Below are positions 17,107 to 25,411 of a DNA stretch of 52,707 nucleotides, in pieces. Position numbers and translations under genes: made by a program. The notes below the pieces were generated by a model. It made no database searches. It was not told the origin of the DNA and worked only from the letters and a program-made list of their open reading frames with translations. The stretch's first letter is position 1. Each line of letters begins with the position of its first letter. The DNA comes from Desulfobulbaceae bacterium (GTDB lineage Bacteria > Desulfobacterota > Desulfobulbia > Desulfobulbales > Desulfobulbaceae), in contig JANTGH010000007.1 in assembly GCA_024763055.1 (NCBI GenBank), positions 1 to 52,707 of the forward strand, in the 5' to 3' direction.

Positions 17107-19239
17107 ATGAAATTCGTAAAAATCACCATTCTGATCACTTTACTTGTTGCTCTTTTTTATGGTCCCTGTCTGGCCGACTCTGTAATCCGTGGCGGGGAAT
17201 GGGGCGATGCCGCCCCGAAAGTCGTTTACAACAGCACCGACCATGAATACCTGGTCGTCTGGAATGAATTTATGACGGTCTGGCCGGTTTTCGGGCCGGT
17301 CATGGGACGGCGGCTGGCCGCAAACGGGGAAAAATTAGGGCCTCCATTCAAGATTTTTGACAGCGGCGTCAAGGCCGATGTCGTCTATGACCCGGACAAT
17401 GACCGGTACTGCGTGGTCTGCGAGAGCAATTTCACAGCCAGGCTCTGTTTTCTCGATGCCAAAGGGAAAAATATCGGCGCTCCGCAGCCCTATGCCAACA
17501 GCAGTTTTCCAAAAATTTACTACAATACCCTGGATCATAATTTTCTCCTCATCTTTATACATCTGGAGGATACGGGATCGGGCACCTGCAATCGGTCCCT
17601 GCGGGCCATGGCCATTGACGGCAACGGGGTTGCCGGTACCCAAAATAACGTTGCAACCCTCACCAACGACAGTTGTACGGCCGGAACATACTTTGCCGCC
17701 GCCTATGCTCCCATTGACTCCACCTTGACCCCGAACGGCCGCTATCTGGTCGGGGTCGGGAGTGTCGAAGCACCTTTATACATGCTCAACCGTGATGGTA
17801 ACCGGGTGCTGGTAAAGCCCGGAACAGGCGGAACCGGCTATGAAATCAATTTTAACGCCGATGCTGAAATCGCGGAAAACCTGGACATTGCCTTTGGTTA
17901 TCGACAGGGCAATGCGCAGGATCCGGTTTTCCTGGTCATCTGGGGCGAGCGGAGCAATAATAAATACTATGACAACAATCAGTGGACCGGGATTTACGGC
18001 GGCGTGGTGGATGCCGACCTTGATGATTATTCCGGCGAGATCAACAACTACACCTTTCCTATCTCCCTGCAGTGGACACATGCTGTCAGCGCTGCCGAAA
18101 CCTGGAATCCGAAAGCGGGTTACAACCCGGCAACCGGCAGATTTGTCGTCACCTGGCGGGAAACGCCGGGCCCTTCGCCGGACCCGCGCGACCTGGCCGA
18201 ACATAATCATATTCGAGCTGAAACACTCAAAACCCTGGATCCGGGTTATCCTGGCGGCAACATCCTGCTTTCAAAGGATATTGGTGCCGCAGATCCGGGC
18301 CTGCCCGCCCTGGCTGCCAATGGCCCGTCCGCCCTTACCGTCTGGCAGGATAACAGGAATTCAGCCACATCCATGTCCGATATCTTCGGTACGCTAATCA
18401 ATGTGAACAACAAGACCGTACATAATCTTCAAAGCAGTGTCCGGGGCTGGATCGCCGTGGCAGCTGGGCAGGGGCACAGCTGCGGGATTCGTTCCGATGG
18501 TTCCCTCTGGGCCTGGGGATGGAATGCTAATGGCCAACTGGGGTTGGGAGATACCAGTAACCGCAATGTCCCCACTCAGGTGGGGATTCACCAGGACTGG
18601 ATAGCTGTGAAAGCCGGAAGTTTTCACAGCCTCGGAATTCGCTCCGACGGTTCGCTCTGGGCATGGGGAGGGAATAATAGTGGCCAATTGGGAGTAGGAT
18701 ATCCCAATAACAGTCCTTCCCCCACTCAGGTGGGGACTCTCCGGGACTGGATAGCGGTGACAGCCGGAGATCTTCATAGCCTCGGAATTCGTGCCGACGG
18801 TTCCCTCTGGGCCTGGGGGTGGAATGCTAATGGCCAACTGGGGTTGGGAAATACCAATGACAGCTACCATGCCCCCACTCTGATGGGGAATGACAATTGG
18901 ATAACGGTAGCAGCTGGGCATGGGCACAGTCTCGGGACTCGTTCCAACGGCTCGCTCTGGGCCTGGGGGTGGAATACTTATGGTCAACTGGGGTTGGGAA
19001 ATACCAATGACAGCTACCATGCCCCCACTCTGGTGGGGAGTGACAATTGGATAACGGTGGCAGCCGGGTTTGGTCACAGTCTCGGAATTCGTTCCGACGG
19101 TTCGCTCTGGGTCTGGGGCCTCAATCAGTATGGCCAGCTCGGTTTAGGGGATACACGGGACAGAAATGTACCCACCCTGGTCGGCAAAAAATTTCCCTGG
19201 ACCATGTTTCTGCCGGCAATGGTCGGGCATCACCCGTAA
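17107..19239 (+). CDS. Secreted protein with blade-repeat domain, five RCC1 repeats and FLPAM tag
   Basis: The 710-residue protein starts at ATG 17107 (GAGAGGA about 8 nt upstream) with a signal peptide cleaved near CLA-DS (residue 23). The N-terminal domain (about 25-440) has VVYN-x-x-x-x-EYLVVWNE-type blades, more diverged than in the two preceding genes. About 445-695 holds five RCC1 units (GSLWAWGWNANGQLGLGD and variants), two fewer than a closed propeller needs. Two units are nearly identical at DNA level. The end is KFPWTMFLPAM plus five residues. It closes the four-gene run; no obvious terminator lies in the 93-bp convergent gap. Confidence 0.83.
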   Translation: MKFVKITILITLLVALFYGPCLADSVIRGGEWGDAAPKVVYNSTDHEYLVVWNEFMTVWPVFGPVMGRRLAANGEKLGPPFKIFDSGVKADVVYDPDNDRYCVVCESNFTARLCFLDAKGKNIGAPQPYANSSFPKIYYNTLDHNFLLIFIHLEDTGSGTCNRSLRAMAIDGNGVAGTQNNVATLTNDSCTAGTYFAAAYAPIDSTLTPNGRYLVGVGSVEAPLYMLNRDGNRVLVKPGTGGTGYEINFNADAEIAENLDIAFGYRQGNAQDPVFLVIWGERSNNKYYDNNQWTGIYGGVVDADLDDYSGEINNYTFPISLQWTHAVSAAETWNPKAGYNPATGRFVVTWRETPGPSPDPRDLAEHNHIRAETLKTLDPGYPGGNILLSKDIGAADPGLPALAANGPSALTVWQDNRNSATSMSDIFGTLINVNNKTVHNLQSSVRGWIAVAAGQGHSCGIRSDGSLWAWGWNANGQLGLGDTSNRNVPTQVGIHQDWIAVKAGSFHSLGIRSDGSLWAWGGNNSGQLGVGYPNNSPSPTQVGTLRDWIAVTAGDLHSLGIRADGSLWAWGWNANGQLGLGNTNDSYHAPTLMGNDNWITVAAGHGHSLGTRSNGSLWAWGWNTYGQLGLGNTNDSYHAPTLVGSDNWITVAAGFGHSLGIRSDGSLWVWGLNQYGQLGLGDTRDRNVPTLVGKKFPWTMFLPAMVGHHP
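18841..19070 (+). repeat. 150-bp RCC1 unit recently duplicated
   Basis: Bases 18841-18920 recur at 18991-19070 with only a handful of differences, an exact 150-bp offset equal to one RCC1 unit. A further match joins 18511-18550 to 18811-18850, two units apart. Such identity is unusual inside an RCC1 array and indicates recent unit duplication or gene conversion. Confidence 0.85.
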
Positions 19240-19332
19240 CATCAGGATAACCAATGACAGACGTTATGATGGGTGAATTATGATGGTATTACAAAAACAG
19301 CATGCCATGTCCTTCATGTGGTCAAACCATGT

Positions 19333-21783
19333 TCACCAACTGAGAATTTGGTCGATAAGTTCCGTTCTCTCTAATACCGACTCCATGGCCGCCGGAGGAA
19401 AGGCGAGGTAGGTGGCCCGGTAGCTGCTGCCGTTTCGGGTGGTTCCCACGGGTAAGCCGTTCATGTGCAGGATGGTTGCGGCGGAACCTGGAGTTAACGT
19501 ATAGGTGTTGTCACCGCGACTGACCGGAGGATCCAGCGAAGTATTGCCGAAACCGGCGAGCAGGCCGATCCCGGTAATATTTTGCGTTGCTGTGTAGCCG
19601 CCCATGGAGTTTATGCCGAGATAATCCGTCATCAGCGGTGAAGCCACCGGCCAGGCATGATACATGTGACTGCTGAACAGCAGGGTGGCATCACCGGCAG
19701 TATCAAGCCGGCTTTCCAGGGCGGATTCGCCGGCGGCGGTTAGGTAGGCCGTACCGATATCCGCATAGCCCATGGACCAGATAATTGTCTGGTAACGACG
19801 TAAAACGGCAAGGTCCGGCTCGAGGTTTCCGCTGCCGGTATCCCAGATGTCATAGCGTTTTCCCAGGGGAAAAAGGGCGGCGTCGTATCCGCTTCGACTC
19901 CAGCTTTTTTCCGGATCGGCATCGTCTTCAACAAACAGTATTGTCGCCCCCGGACGGCAGAATGATGGTTGCCCACTTCCCTGGTAGCCGACGCTTACCC
20001 CGGCATTTTGCATAATGGTCAAGGCTGCCGTCGGCCAGTTTCCAGCCTGAACAACTTCGGTGTTGCCGATGACATTGCCCATCCCCTGGTTAACAAAATG
20101 TCCGTTATCCGTAAAATTATCGGTAGCGGTATTGTTATCGCCATTATGAATAAATAACCATGCATCACCGGTGTGGGATATGACATTATCATGGATCCGG
20201 TAACCGCTTGTTCCTTCATCGGCATAGACAGCACTCTGGGAATTGGGCTGTCTGCACATGTAGTTATAGCTGATTTCCGAGTTCGGCTGCGGACTTAGGG
20301 TGTACACGCCACCGCCGTCGTGCAGGGTATGCATGTAATTTTCTATCCAGTTCGCTTGAATGCTATTGCTCCCGGCAGAGGAATCCGTTCCCCATCCCCA
20401 GCCGACGGAAATCCCGGAATAGGGCAGATCCCGCAGCTCATTATGTTCAATGGTCATTGATTTGACATATCCTGCAAATATTCCCACCCCGTCGTGATAT
20501 TCCCGGCCAACCCCAACTATTACATTATTGCTGATAATCGAATGGGTAGAGAGTGCGTCCGGGCTGATGTCGCCAAACTGAATGCCGCTTGAAGAGATGT
20601 CTTCAAACCGGTTACCGATGATATGGATATCCGTGCTGTTTTCGGCGATTGTCAACCCCGTCCCGCCAAGATGAATAAAGGTATTGCCGCTAAATGTTAT
20701 GGACGAGCCGTGGGTAACGTGTACGGCGGCCGGCGTTTTTTCAAGTGTTCCATCCGTGCCGATAAAATGAAATCCCGCCTGCAGATCGGCATAGCCGTTC
20801 GGACCTGAGGGCGTCAGCCAGGTGGTATGGGCAAAGGTTATCCCGGAAAAGGAAATATTGCCGACTGGTGTTTCGGCCGTGCCATGGACCGAAACAAGGG
20901 TTTGCACGCGTGGATAGATAAATTCCTCCTGATCAGGGTTTTCATCGGGAGCGGGTTTGTAATATAGATAGCCGGAGTTTCGGTCAAGGTACCATTCTCT
21001 TTGTTCATCAAGCAGTTCGTAACTGTTTTCAATCCAGGTGACATGATCAAAGCCGCTGTCGGGCTGATACGTTCCGCTGGAATTTGACCAACAGGGGTCC
21101 TGCAGGCTCATACTGGTGCCGGAGATCCCTGCGACCGGGCAGCGAAAACTGCGCCACTCGTTAAATCCGACGATTTCAATATCCTCAATATTGTTCCATC
21201 CCTGCATGAGCGGATCAATGTCGGTAAATCCAGCCGCGTTTCGGCTGTAGCCGCCAGGGTTGTCTGCGCCTCGCGCCCGAATTGCCCGCTCGCCATTGAC
21301 GTAAACCTGCCGGAAATTTATACCTGCTCCTATCCGGGTTCGATAAATCCCCTGGTTGGTGTCATAAAGCGCCCAGCCGGTAACCGTGGTCCCTCCGCTG
21401 ATGACCGGGGTTTCGCCGGGGTAGGCCTTGTAATAGACAGTGTGACCATTGGTTCCTGAATCGACGGCGGACAGTTCAAAGGTGGTGTTGAGTTTGTAGG
21501 CGCCGCCTCGCAAATAGACGCTGATGTTCGCGGACATACCCTGAGTGCTGTTCAGGGATCGTATGAGATCCCTGGCCGTGGTCAAGGAACAGGGGGCGCT
21601 CATACTGCAGGCTGTTCCACTGCCGGTCGGGCTTACGTGCAAGGCATCGGCATCCGGCTTGGGCATTGGATGGCCAAGAATCGCCGGGAGAAAATTTAAA
21701 ATAGTGCTTTTTTTCGCATACACATCTGCCGGGGACAACAAAACAGTAAGCAAAAAACCGACAACAACAAAACAAGTATTCAT
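19333..21783 (-). CDS. Secreted right-handed beta-helix protein with N-terminal FLPAI motif
   Basis: The 816-residue protein has a signal peptide (1-23, cleaved near VYA-KK). FLPAILGHP follows at 31-39, right after the mature N-terminus. DALHVSPTGSGTACS begins a parallel beta-helix domain (about 48-590) with many short strands such as GNTFIHLGGTGLTIAENSTD and SIISNNVIVGVGREYHDG, as in pectate-lyase-like PbH1 proteins. The C-terminal part (about 600-816), starting ATILFVEDDADPEKSW, looks like a separate alpha/beta domain. Substrate, probably a polysaccharide, is unknown. It converges on the propeller operon and lacks the TGTACC double repeat upstream, so co-regulation is not shown. Confidence 0.82.
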   Translation of the reverse strand: MNTCFVVVGFLLTVLLSPADVYAKKSTILNFLPAILGHPMPKPDADALHVSPTGSGTACSMSAPCSLTTARDLIRSLNSTQGMSANISVYLRGGAYKLNTTFELSAVDSGTNGHTVYYKAYPGETPVISGGTTVTGWALYDTNQGIYRTRIGAGINFRQVYVNGERAIRARGADNPGGYSRNAAGFTDIDPLMQGWNNIEDIEIVGFNEWRSFRCPVAGISGTSMSLQDPCWSNSSGTYQPDSGFDHVTWIENSYELLDEQREWYLDRNSGYLYYKPAPDENPDQEEFIYPRVQTLVSVHGTAETPVGNISFSGITFAHTTWLTPSGPNGYADLQAGFHFIGTDGTLEKTPAAVHVTHGSSITFSGNTFIHLGGTGLTIAENSTDIHIIGNRFEDISSSGIQFGDISPDALSTHSIISNNVIVGVGREYHDGVGIFAGYVKSMTIEHNELRDLPYSGISVGWGWGTDSSAGSNSIQANWIENYMHTLHDGGGVYTLSPQPNSEISYNYMCRQPNSQSAVYADEGTSGYRIHDNVISHTGDAWLFIHNGDNNTATDNFTDNGHFVNQGMGNVIGNTEVVQAGNWPTAALTIMQNAGVSVGYQGSGQPSFCRPGATILFVEDDADPEKSWSRSGYDAALFPLGKRYDIWDTGSGNLEPDLAVLRRYQTIIWSMGYADIGTAYLTAAGESALESRLDTAGDATLLFSSHMYHAWPVASPLMTDYLGINSMGGYTATQNITGIGLLAGFGNTSLDPPVSRGDNTYTLTPGSAATILHMNGLPVGTTRNGSSYRATYLAFPPAAMESVLERTELIDQILSW

Positions 21784-21943
21784 GTTTTTTCTTTGATTAC
21801 AGCCAATTCCTTCTGCATTTATCTTTGGTCAAAAAATCAACCAGACCCTACTCCCTGTATGAAAAGTTGCAGATAGTATGCCATCTTCAAGAAGTCCATA
21901 TATTTCGAATCTGCTGTACCAGTAAAAAATAACAGCCTTTCTG

Positions 21944-21972
21944 TTGACAATACAAAAAACAGACGCATTTTT
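21944..21972 (+). promoter_or_regulatory. Possible sigma-70 promoter for the universal stress protein
   Basis: TTGACA at 21944-21949 is a perfect -35. CATTTT at 21966-21971 is a weak -10 at 16-bp spacing; CATATG at 21975 is an alternative. The region (21784-22031) is AT-rich and holds the start regions of two divergent genes. A single TGTACC at 21915 lacks a partner repeat. Confidence 0.35.
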
Positions 21973-22031
21973 TCCATATGGAAGGTGTTGGGAATGATCC
22001 GGATAAATTCTCTATATTGCGGGGGTGCAAG

Positions 22032-22475
22032 ATGACTGAAATACACAAAGTGGTTGTACCGGTAGATTTTTCCACAAACACCGACAAGGTGGTTGAATAT
22101 GCTCTGTCAGTTGCCGATAAGCTTGGCGCCAACATACTGTTTTTCCACGTGATCAATGATTTCCAGGGTTATGATATGATGCTGGTTCACCCGTCTTTTA
22201 TGGGATTGACAAAGGACCTTGAGCAACAGGCCGAAGAACGGATGGCGGCGCTGGTCAAAAAATATGAACAACGAGAGAACGGCGCAAGCGGAAATGTAGT
22301 CGTGGGTGATGCTTCTGATGAAATTATCAAATATGCCAAGCTGCAAAATGCCGATATGATCATCATCGGGACCCATGGCGCCAAGGGACTGGAAAAAATT
22401 CTCCTTGGTTCCACCGCTGAACGGGTGGTCAAAAGGGCACCTTGTCCGGTGTTGATCTTCAATCCTTTTACCTGA
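22032..22475 (+). CDS. Universal stress protein (UspA family)
   Basis: The 147-residue single-domain Usp starts at ATG 22032, preceded by GGGGG; the frame extends upstream but the added residues are not Usp-like. It begins KVVVPVDFSTNTDKVVEYA and ends with GTHGAKGLEKILLGST, the G-2x-G-9x-G-[ST] loop of ATP-binding Usps, then PCPVLIF. Length is typical. It stands alone between the beta-helix gene and the yajC operon. Confidence 0.92.
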   Translation: MTEIHKVVVPVDFSTNTDKVVEYALSVADKLGANILFFHVINDFQGYDMMLVHPSFMGLTKDLEQQAEERMAALVKKYEQRENGASGNVVVGDASDEIIKYAKLQNADMIIIGTHGAKGLEKILLGSTAERVVKRAPCPVLIFNPFT

Positions 22476-22632
22476 GACTCATCTGACTGAAGGTCACGGT
22501 AGTCACGCAGCCCTAAACAACTTCCAGGACTCGGTTATAAAACGCAGGCAGAATTGGTGATGTTGACCGAAACCTGCCTGGAAATGATAATTGCCTGTGC
22601 CCTGAACAGCAATCCGCTGCCCGGTCATCTAC

Positions 22633-22674
22633 AAAAAAAGGCCGACGGACTGCATGTCGCTCAGTCTGCCGGCC
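22633..22674 (-). terminator. Intrinsic terminator of the yajC transcript
   Basis: GGCCGACGGACTG (22640-22652) pairs with CAGTCTGCCGGCC (22662-22674) with two mismatches. On the minus strand it is followed by seven T (22633-22639 complement). It lies about 50 nt past the yajC stop. Confidence 0.8.
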
Positions 22675-22722
22675 GTCGTCATCTTCATACACGATGAAGG
22701 GCTTTCAGCAACCGCCTATTCC

Positions 22723-23070
22723 TCAACTGCCTCCCTTGGCAGGAGCCTGATTGGCGCCCGGTGTCGCCGAGCCCGTAATGGCGTTCCGCACAACCTTGAT
22801 GGTCACGTTATCGGCAATTTCCAGGGTAACCGCCGTATCGGTCAACCCGGTGATTCGACCATAAATACCACCGTTGGTGATGACCTTTTCACCCTTTTTT
22901 AAATTGTTCAAATAGGCTTGGTGTTCCTTAGCTTTTTTCTGCTGGGGACGAATAAGCAGAAAGTAAAAGACGACAAAGATAAGGATAAGAGGCACAAAGG
23001 ACGCGATGCCACCGGCCGCGCCTGAGCCTGCTGCCGGTGCTGCTCCCTGTGCAAAAGCAATTCCTGTCAT
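22723..23070 (-). CDS. yajC: Preprotein translocase subunit YajC
   Basis: The 115-residue protein has a short Ala/Gly-rich N-terminus and one membrane helix (about 25-42, FVPLILIFVVFYFLLI). RPQQKKAKEHQAYLNNLKKG follows directly, the YajC hallmark, then a small beta domain (VITNGGIYGRITGL). YajC binds SecDF in the inner membrane. AGGAG precedes the ATG. It follows tgt by 75 bp, the classic tgt-yajC order; secD is not next in line here. Confidence 0.95.
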   Translation of the reverse strand: MTGIAFAQGAAPAAGSGAAGGIASFVPLILIFVVFYFLLIRPQQKKAKEHQAYLNNLKKGEKVITNGGIYGRITGLTDTAVTLEIADNVTIKVVRNAITGSATPGANQAPAKGGS

Positions 23071-23145
23071 TTGGGTTTCTCCTGTGCAAATGGATAAGAG
23101 TTTAGGCTACCTTTTGTTGTCGTTGTTCAGACATGCCGCCCAACA

Positions 23146-24264
23146 TCAACTTTTTAGTTCACGTTGTCTGTAAAAGGCCTTGCGAAAATCAGCAAACCGA
23201 TCCTCGCTTATGGCCGCCCGTATATCCGCCATCAGTGAACAGTAATAATGAAGATTGTGGATACTGTTGAGCTGACAGGCCAATAGTTCACGGCTTTGAA
23301 AAAGATGCCGTAAATAGGCCCGGGAATAATGACGGCAGGTGTAACAGTTACACTGTTCATCCACCGGCCGGTGATCATCCCGATATCGACTGTTTTTTAT
23401 AACAAGTCTGCCCGATGAAGTAAAGAGCATTCCATTTCTGGCATTGCGGGTGGGCATCACGCAGTCAAACATATCCACGCCCCGGTACACCCCTTCCACC
23501 AGATCCTCGGGAGTGCCGACTCCCATAAGGTAAACGGGGTAGTCCGACGGCAGGAACGGAACTGTCTCCCCGAGCATTTCCAGCATCAGTTCTTTGGGCT
23601 CGCCCACGGAAAGGCCGCCCAAGGCATAGCCGTCAAAACCGATATCAACCAGCTCCTCTGCAGCCTGCCTGCGCAGGTCCGAATACATCCCGCCCTGGAC
23701 AATACCAAACAGCAATTGCCCGGTATCAGACCGGGCCTCACGGCAGCGCCCGGCCCAGCGATTGGTCAGGGCCGTGGCCTTTCCTGCCTCTTCACGGTCG
23801 GCCGGATAGGGGATACAGGTGTCCAGGACCATCATGATGTCTGCGCCCAGGGCTTCCTGCACATGGACGGCATCTTCGGGGCTGAGGAACAATTTTTTCC
23901 CGTCAAGATGGGAGCGAAATTCCGCACCCTGCTCACTGATCTTTGCCAGTTCCTGCAGGCTGAAAATCTGAAACCCGCCGGAATCGGTCAGAATCGGCCT
24001 GTCCCAGTGCATGAATCCATGCAGTCCGCCGAACTCCCGGATTAATTCATGGCCGGGTCGAATAAATAGGTGATAGGTATTGCCAAGAATAATCTGTGCC
24101 CCAAGAGTTCCAAGGTCTTCCGGTGTCACGCCCTTGACGGTTGCCTGGGTGCCCACCGGCATGAAAACAGGCGTCTTAACGGCTCCATGCAAAGTGGCGA
24201 CCTCACCGCAACGGGCGGCGCATTCACTTGACGCGGCCACGAGGGTGAATGGTGAACCTGTCAT
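23146..24264 (-). CDS. tgt: tRNA-guanine transglycosylase
   Basis: The 372-residue enzyme exchanges G34 for preQ1 in GUN-anticodon tRNAs during queuosine synthesis. Motifs in order: [15 protein letters not shown] (about 30-45), [10 protein letters not shown] with the active-site Asp (about 93), GIVQGG (about 188), [10 protein letters not shown], and the zinc site C-x-C-x2-C-x25-H ([17 protein letters not shown]...). Length is normal for bacterial Tgt. Its start overlaps the preceding SlyD-like stop in ATGA. Confidence 0.96.
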   Translation of the reverse strand: MTGSPFTLVAASSECAARCGEVATLHGAVKTPVFMPVGTQATVKGVTPEDLGTLGAQIILGNTYHLFIRPGHELIREFGGLHGFMHWDRPILTDSGGFQIFSLQELAKISEQGAEFRSHLDGKKLFLSPEDAVHVQEALGADIMMVLDTCIPYPADREEAGKATALTNRWAGRCREARSDTGQLLFGIVQGGMYSDLRRQAAEELVDIGFDGYALGGLSVGEPKELMLEMLGETVPFLPSDYPVYLMGVGTPEDLVEGVYRGVDMFDCVMPTRNARNGMLFTSSGRLVIKNSRYRDDHRPVDEQCNCYTCRHYSRAYLRHLFQSRELLACQLNSIHNLHYYCSLMADIRAAISEDRFADFRKAFYRQRELKS

Positions 24265-24680
24265 CGAATGCCGAGTACCTTCAGGGTATAGCCAATGGAT
24301 TTTCCGGCAAGAAGATGGTTAAAATCCACCACCGCGCATTTTTCTTTCAGCTTGACGACAATACCGTCTATCTGCTCACCATTTGGCCCTTCTCCCCGTA
24401 TGGTGGTTCCTTCTTTCCAGGCCTCTGCGGGCAGGTGGTCCTTTGGGATCTCAAAAAAAGCCTCAGAAAGGGAAAGTCCATACCCCTTCTCCGGCGGCAG
24501 GATACCGGTTCGTTCCTCGCCTTCAGACATACCAGCCAGTACCTCCTCGAGACCGGGCATGAGTTCTCCGGAGCCAAGGGTGTATTCAAGCGGCTCCTCT
24601 CCAATATTTGATTCAATCACTTCCCCATCCTTCAATGTCAGGGTGTAGTGAAGAGAGACAATTTTTCCATCCTCAATCAT
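24261..24680 (-). CDS. FKBP-type peptidyl-prolyl isomerase, SlyD-like
   Basis: I place the start at ATG 24680, preceded by AAGGA, giving 139 residues; a longer frame upstream is not FKBP-like. The FKBP fold is split by an insert-in-flap chaperone domain (about 68-118). Family markers are [34 protein letters not shown] and the C-terminal [18 protein letters not shown]. The metal-binding His-rich tail of E. coli SlyD is absent. It probably acts as a cytoplasmic folding chaperone, co-translated with tgt. Confidence 0.92.
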   Translation of the reverse strand: MIEDGKIVSLHYTLTLKDGEVIESNIGEEPLEYTLGSGELMPGLEEVLAGMSEGEERTGILPPEKGYGLSLSEAFFEIPKDHLPAEAWKEGTTIRGEGPNGEQIDGIVVKLKEKCAVVDFNHLLAGKSIGYTLKVLGIR

Positions 24681-24750
24681 GGGGTTTTCCTTCATTAAAT
24701 AATTCTCATTTGCGGTCGACGCCGATTCAGACACGCTGATCCAAAACGAA

Positions 24751-25389
24751 TCAATGAACCCGTTCGGTAAATGCAACTTTCAGGCCAAGGACAATCAAGA
24801 CCACGCCGGTCAAACGATCAAACCAGTGGCCGATCTTCAAAAATGTCCGCCGCACCGAACCGTGCCCAAAAAGAAGCGACAGGCCGGTAAACCAGAGGGC
24901 TGTCGCCACGGCCATGTACAGGCCATATCCAGCCTGGATAAGAAGCGGGGTCGCCGGGTCTATAACCACGGTAAACAGGGAAAGAAAAAAAAGGGTGGCT
25001 TTGGGATTCAGGCCATTGGTGAAGAAACCCGTCCGCAGGGCCTGAGCTGTTGTCGGCAGATTTTTTTCTCTTTTTCCAGGGAGTTCCGCCCGATTCATCG
25101 GTTTTGCCCGCAGAGCGCCCAGGCCAAGATACATAAGGTACAGGGCGCAGACCATTTTCATGACACTGAACAGGGCAATGGAACGTGAAACAAGCAGGCC
25201 GATACCAAGCAGTGAATAGCCGACATGGATAAAAATGCCGCTGCCCACGCCAAGACTGGTCCAGATGGCTGTTTTACGCCCATAAACAATGGATTGCCTG
25301 ACAACGACGGCAAAATCCGGTCCGGGGCTTGCCACCGCTAACAAATGAACAAGAACAACGGTGAGAAACTGGCTGAAATAGGGATGCAT
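24751..25389 (-). CDS. LysE/RhtB-family amino-acid exporter
   Basis: The 212-residue membrane protein (start ATG 25389) has six predicted helices. It carries the N-terminal ASPGPDFAVVVRQSI motif and GRKTAIWTSLGVGSGIFIH, both diagnostic of the LysE/RhtB superfamily, and GFFTNGLNPKATLFF in the middle. These proteins export amino acids or derivatives by proton exchange; the substrate is not readable. No strong ribosome site precedes the start; the upstream gene ends 22 bp away. Confidence 0.9.
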   Translation of the reverse strand: MHPYFSQFLTVVLVHLLAVASPGPDFAVVVRQSIVYGRKTAIWTSLGVGSGIFIHVGYSLLGIGLLVSRSIALFSVMKMVCALYLMYLGLGALRAKPMNRAELPGKREKNLPTTAQALRTGFFTNGLNPKATLFFLSLFTVVIDPATPLLIQAGYGLYMAVATALWFTGLSLLFGHGSVRRTFLKIGHWFDRLTGVVLIVLGLKVAFTERVH

Positions 25390-25411
25390 GAACACTTTTT
25401 TTCCATGTGGC

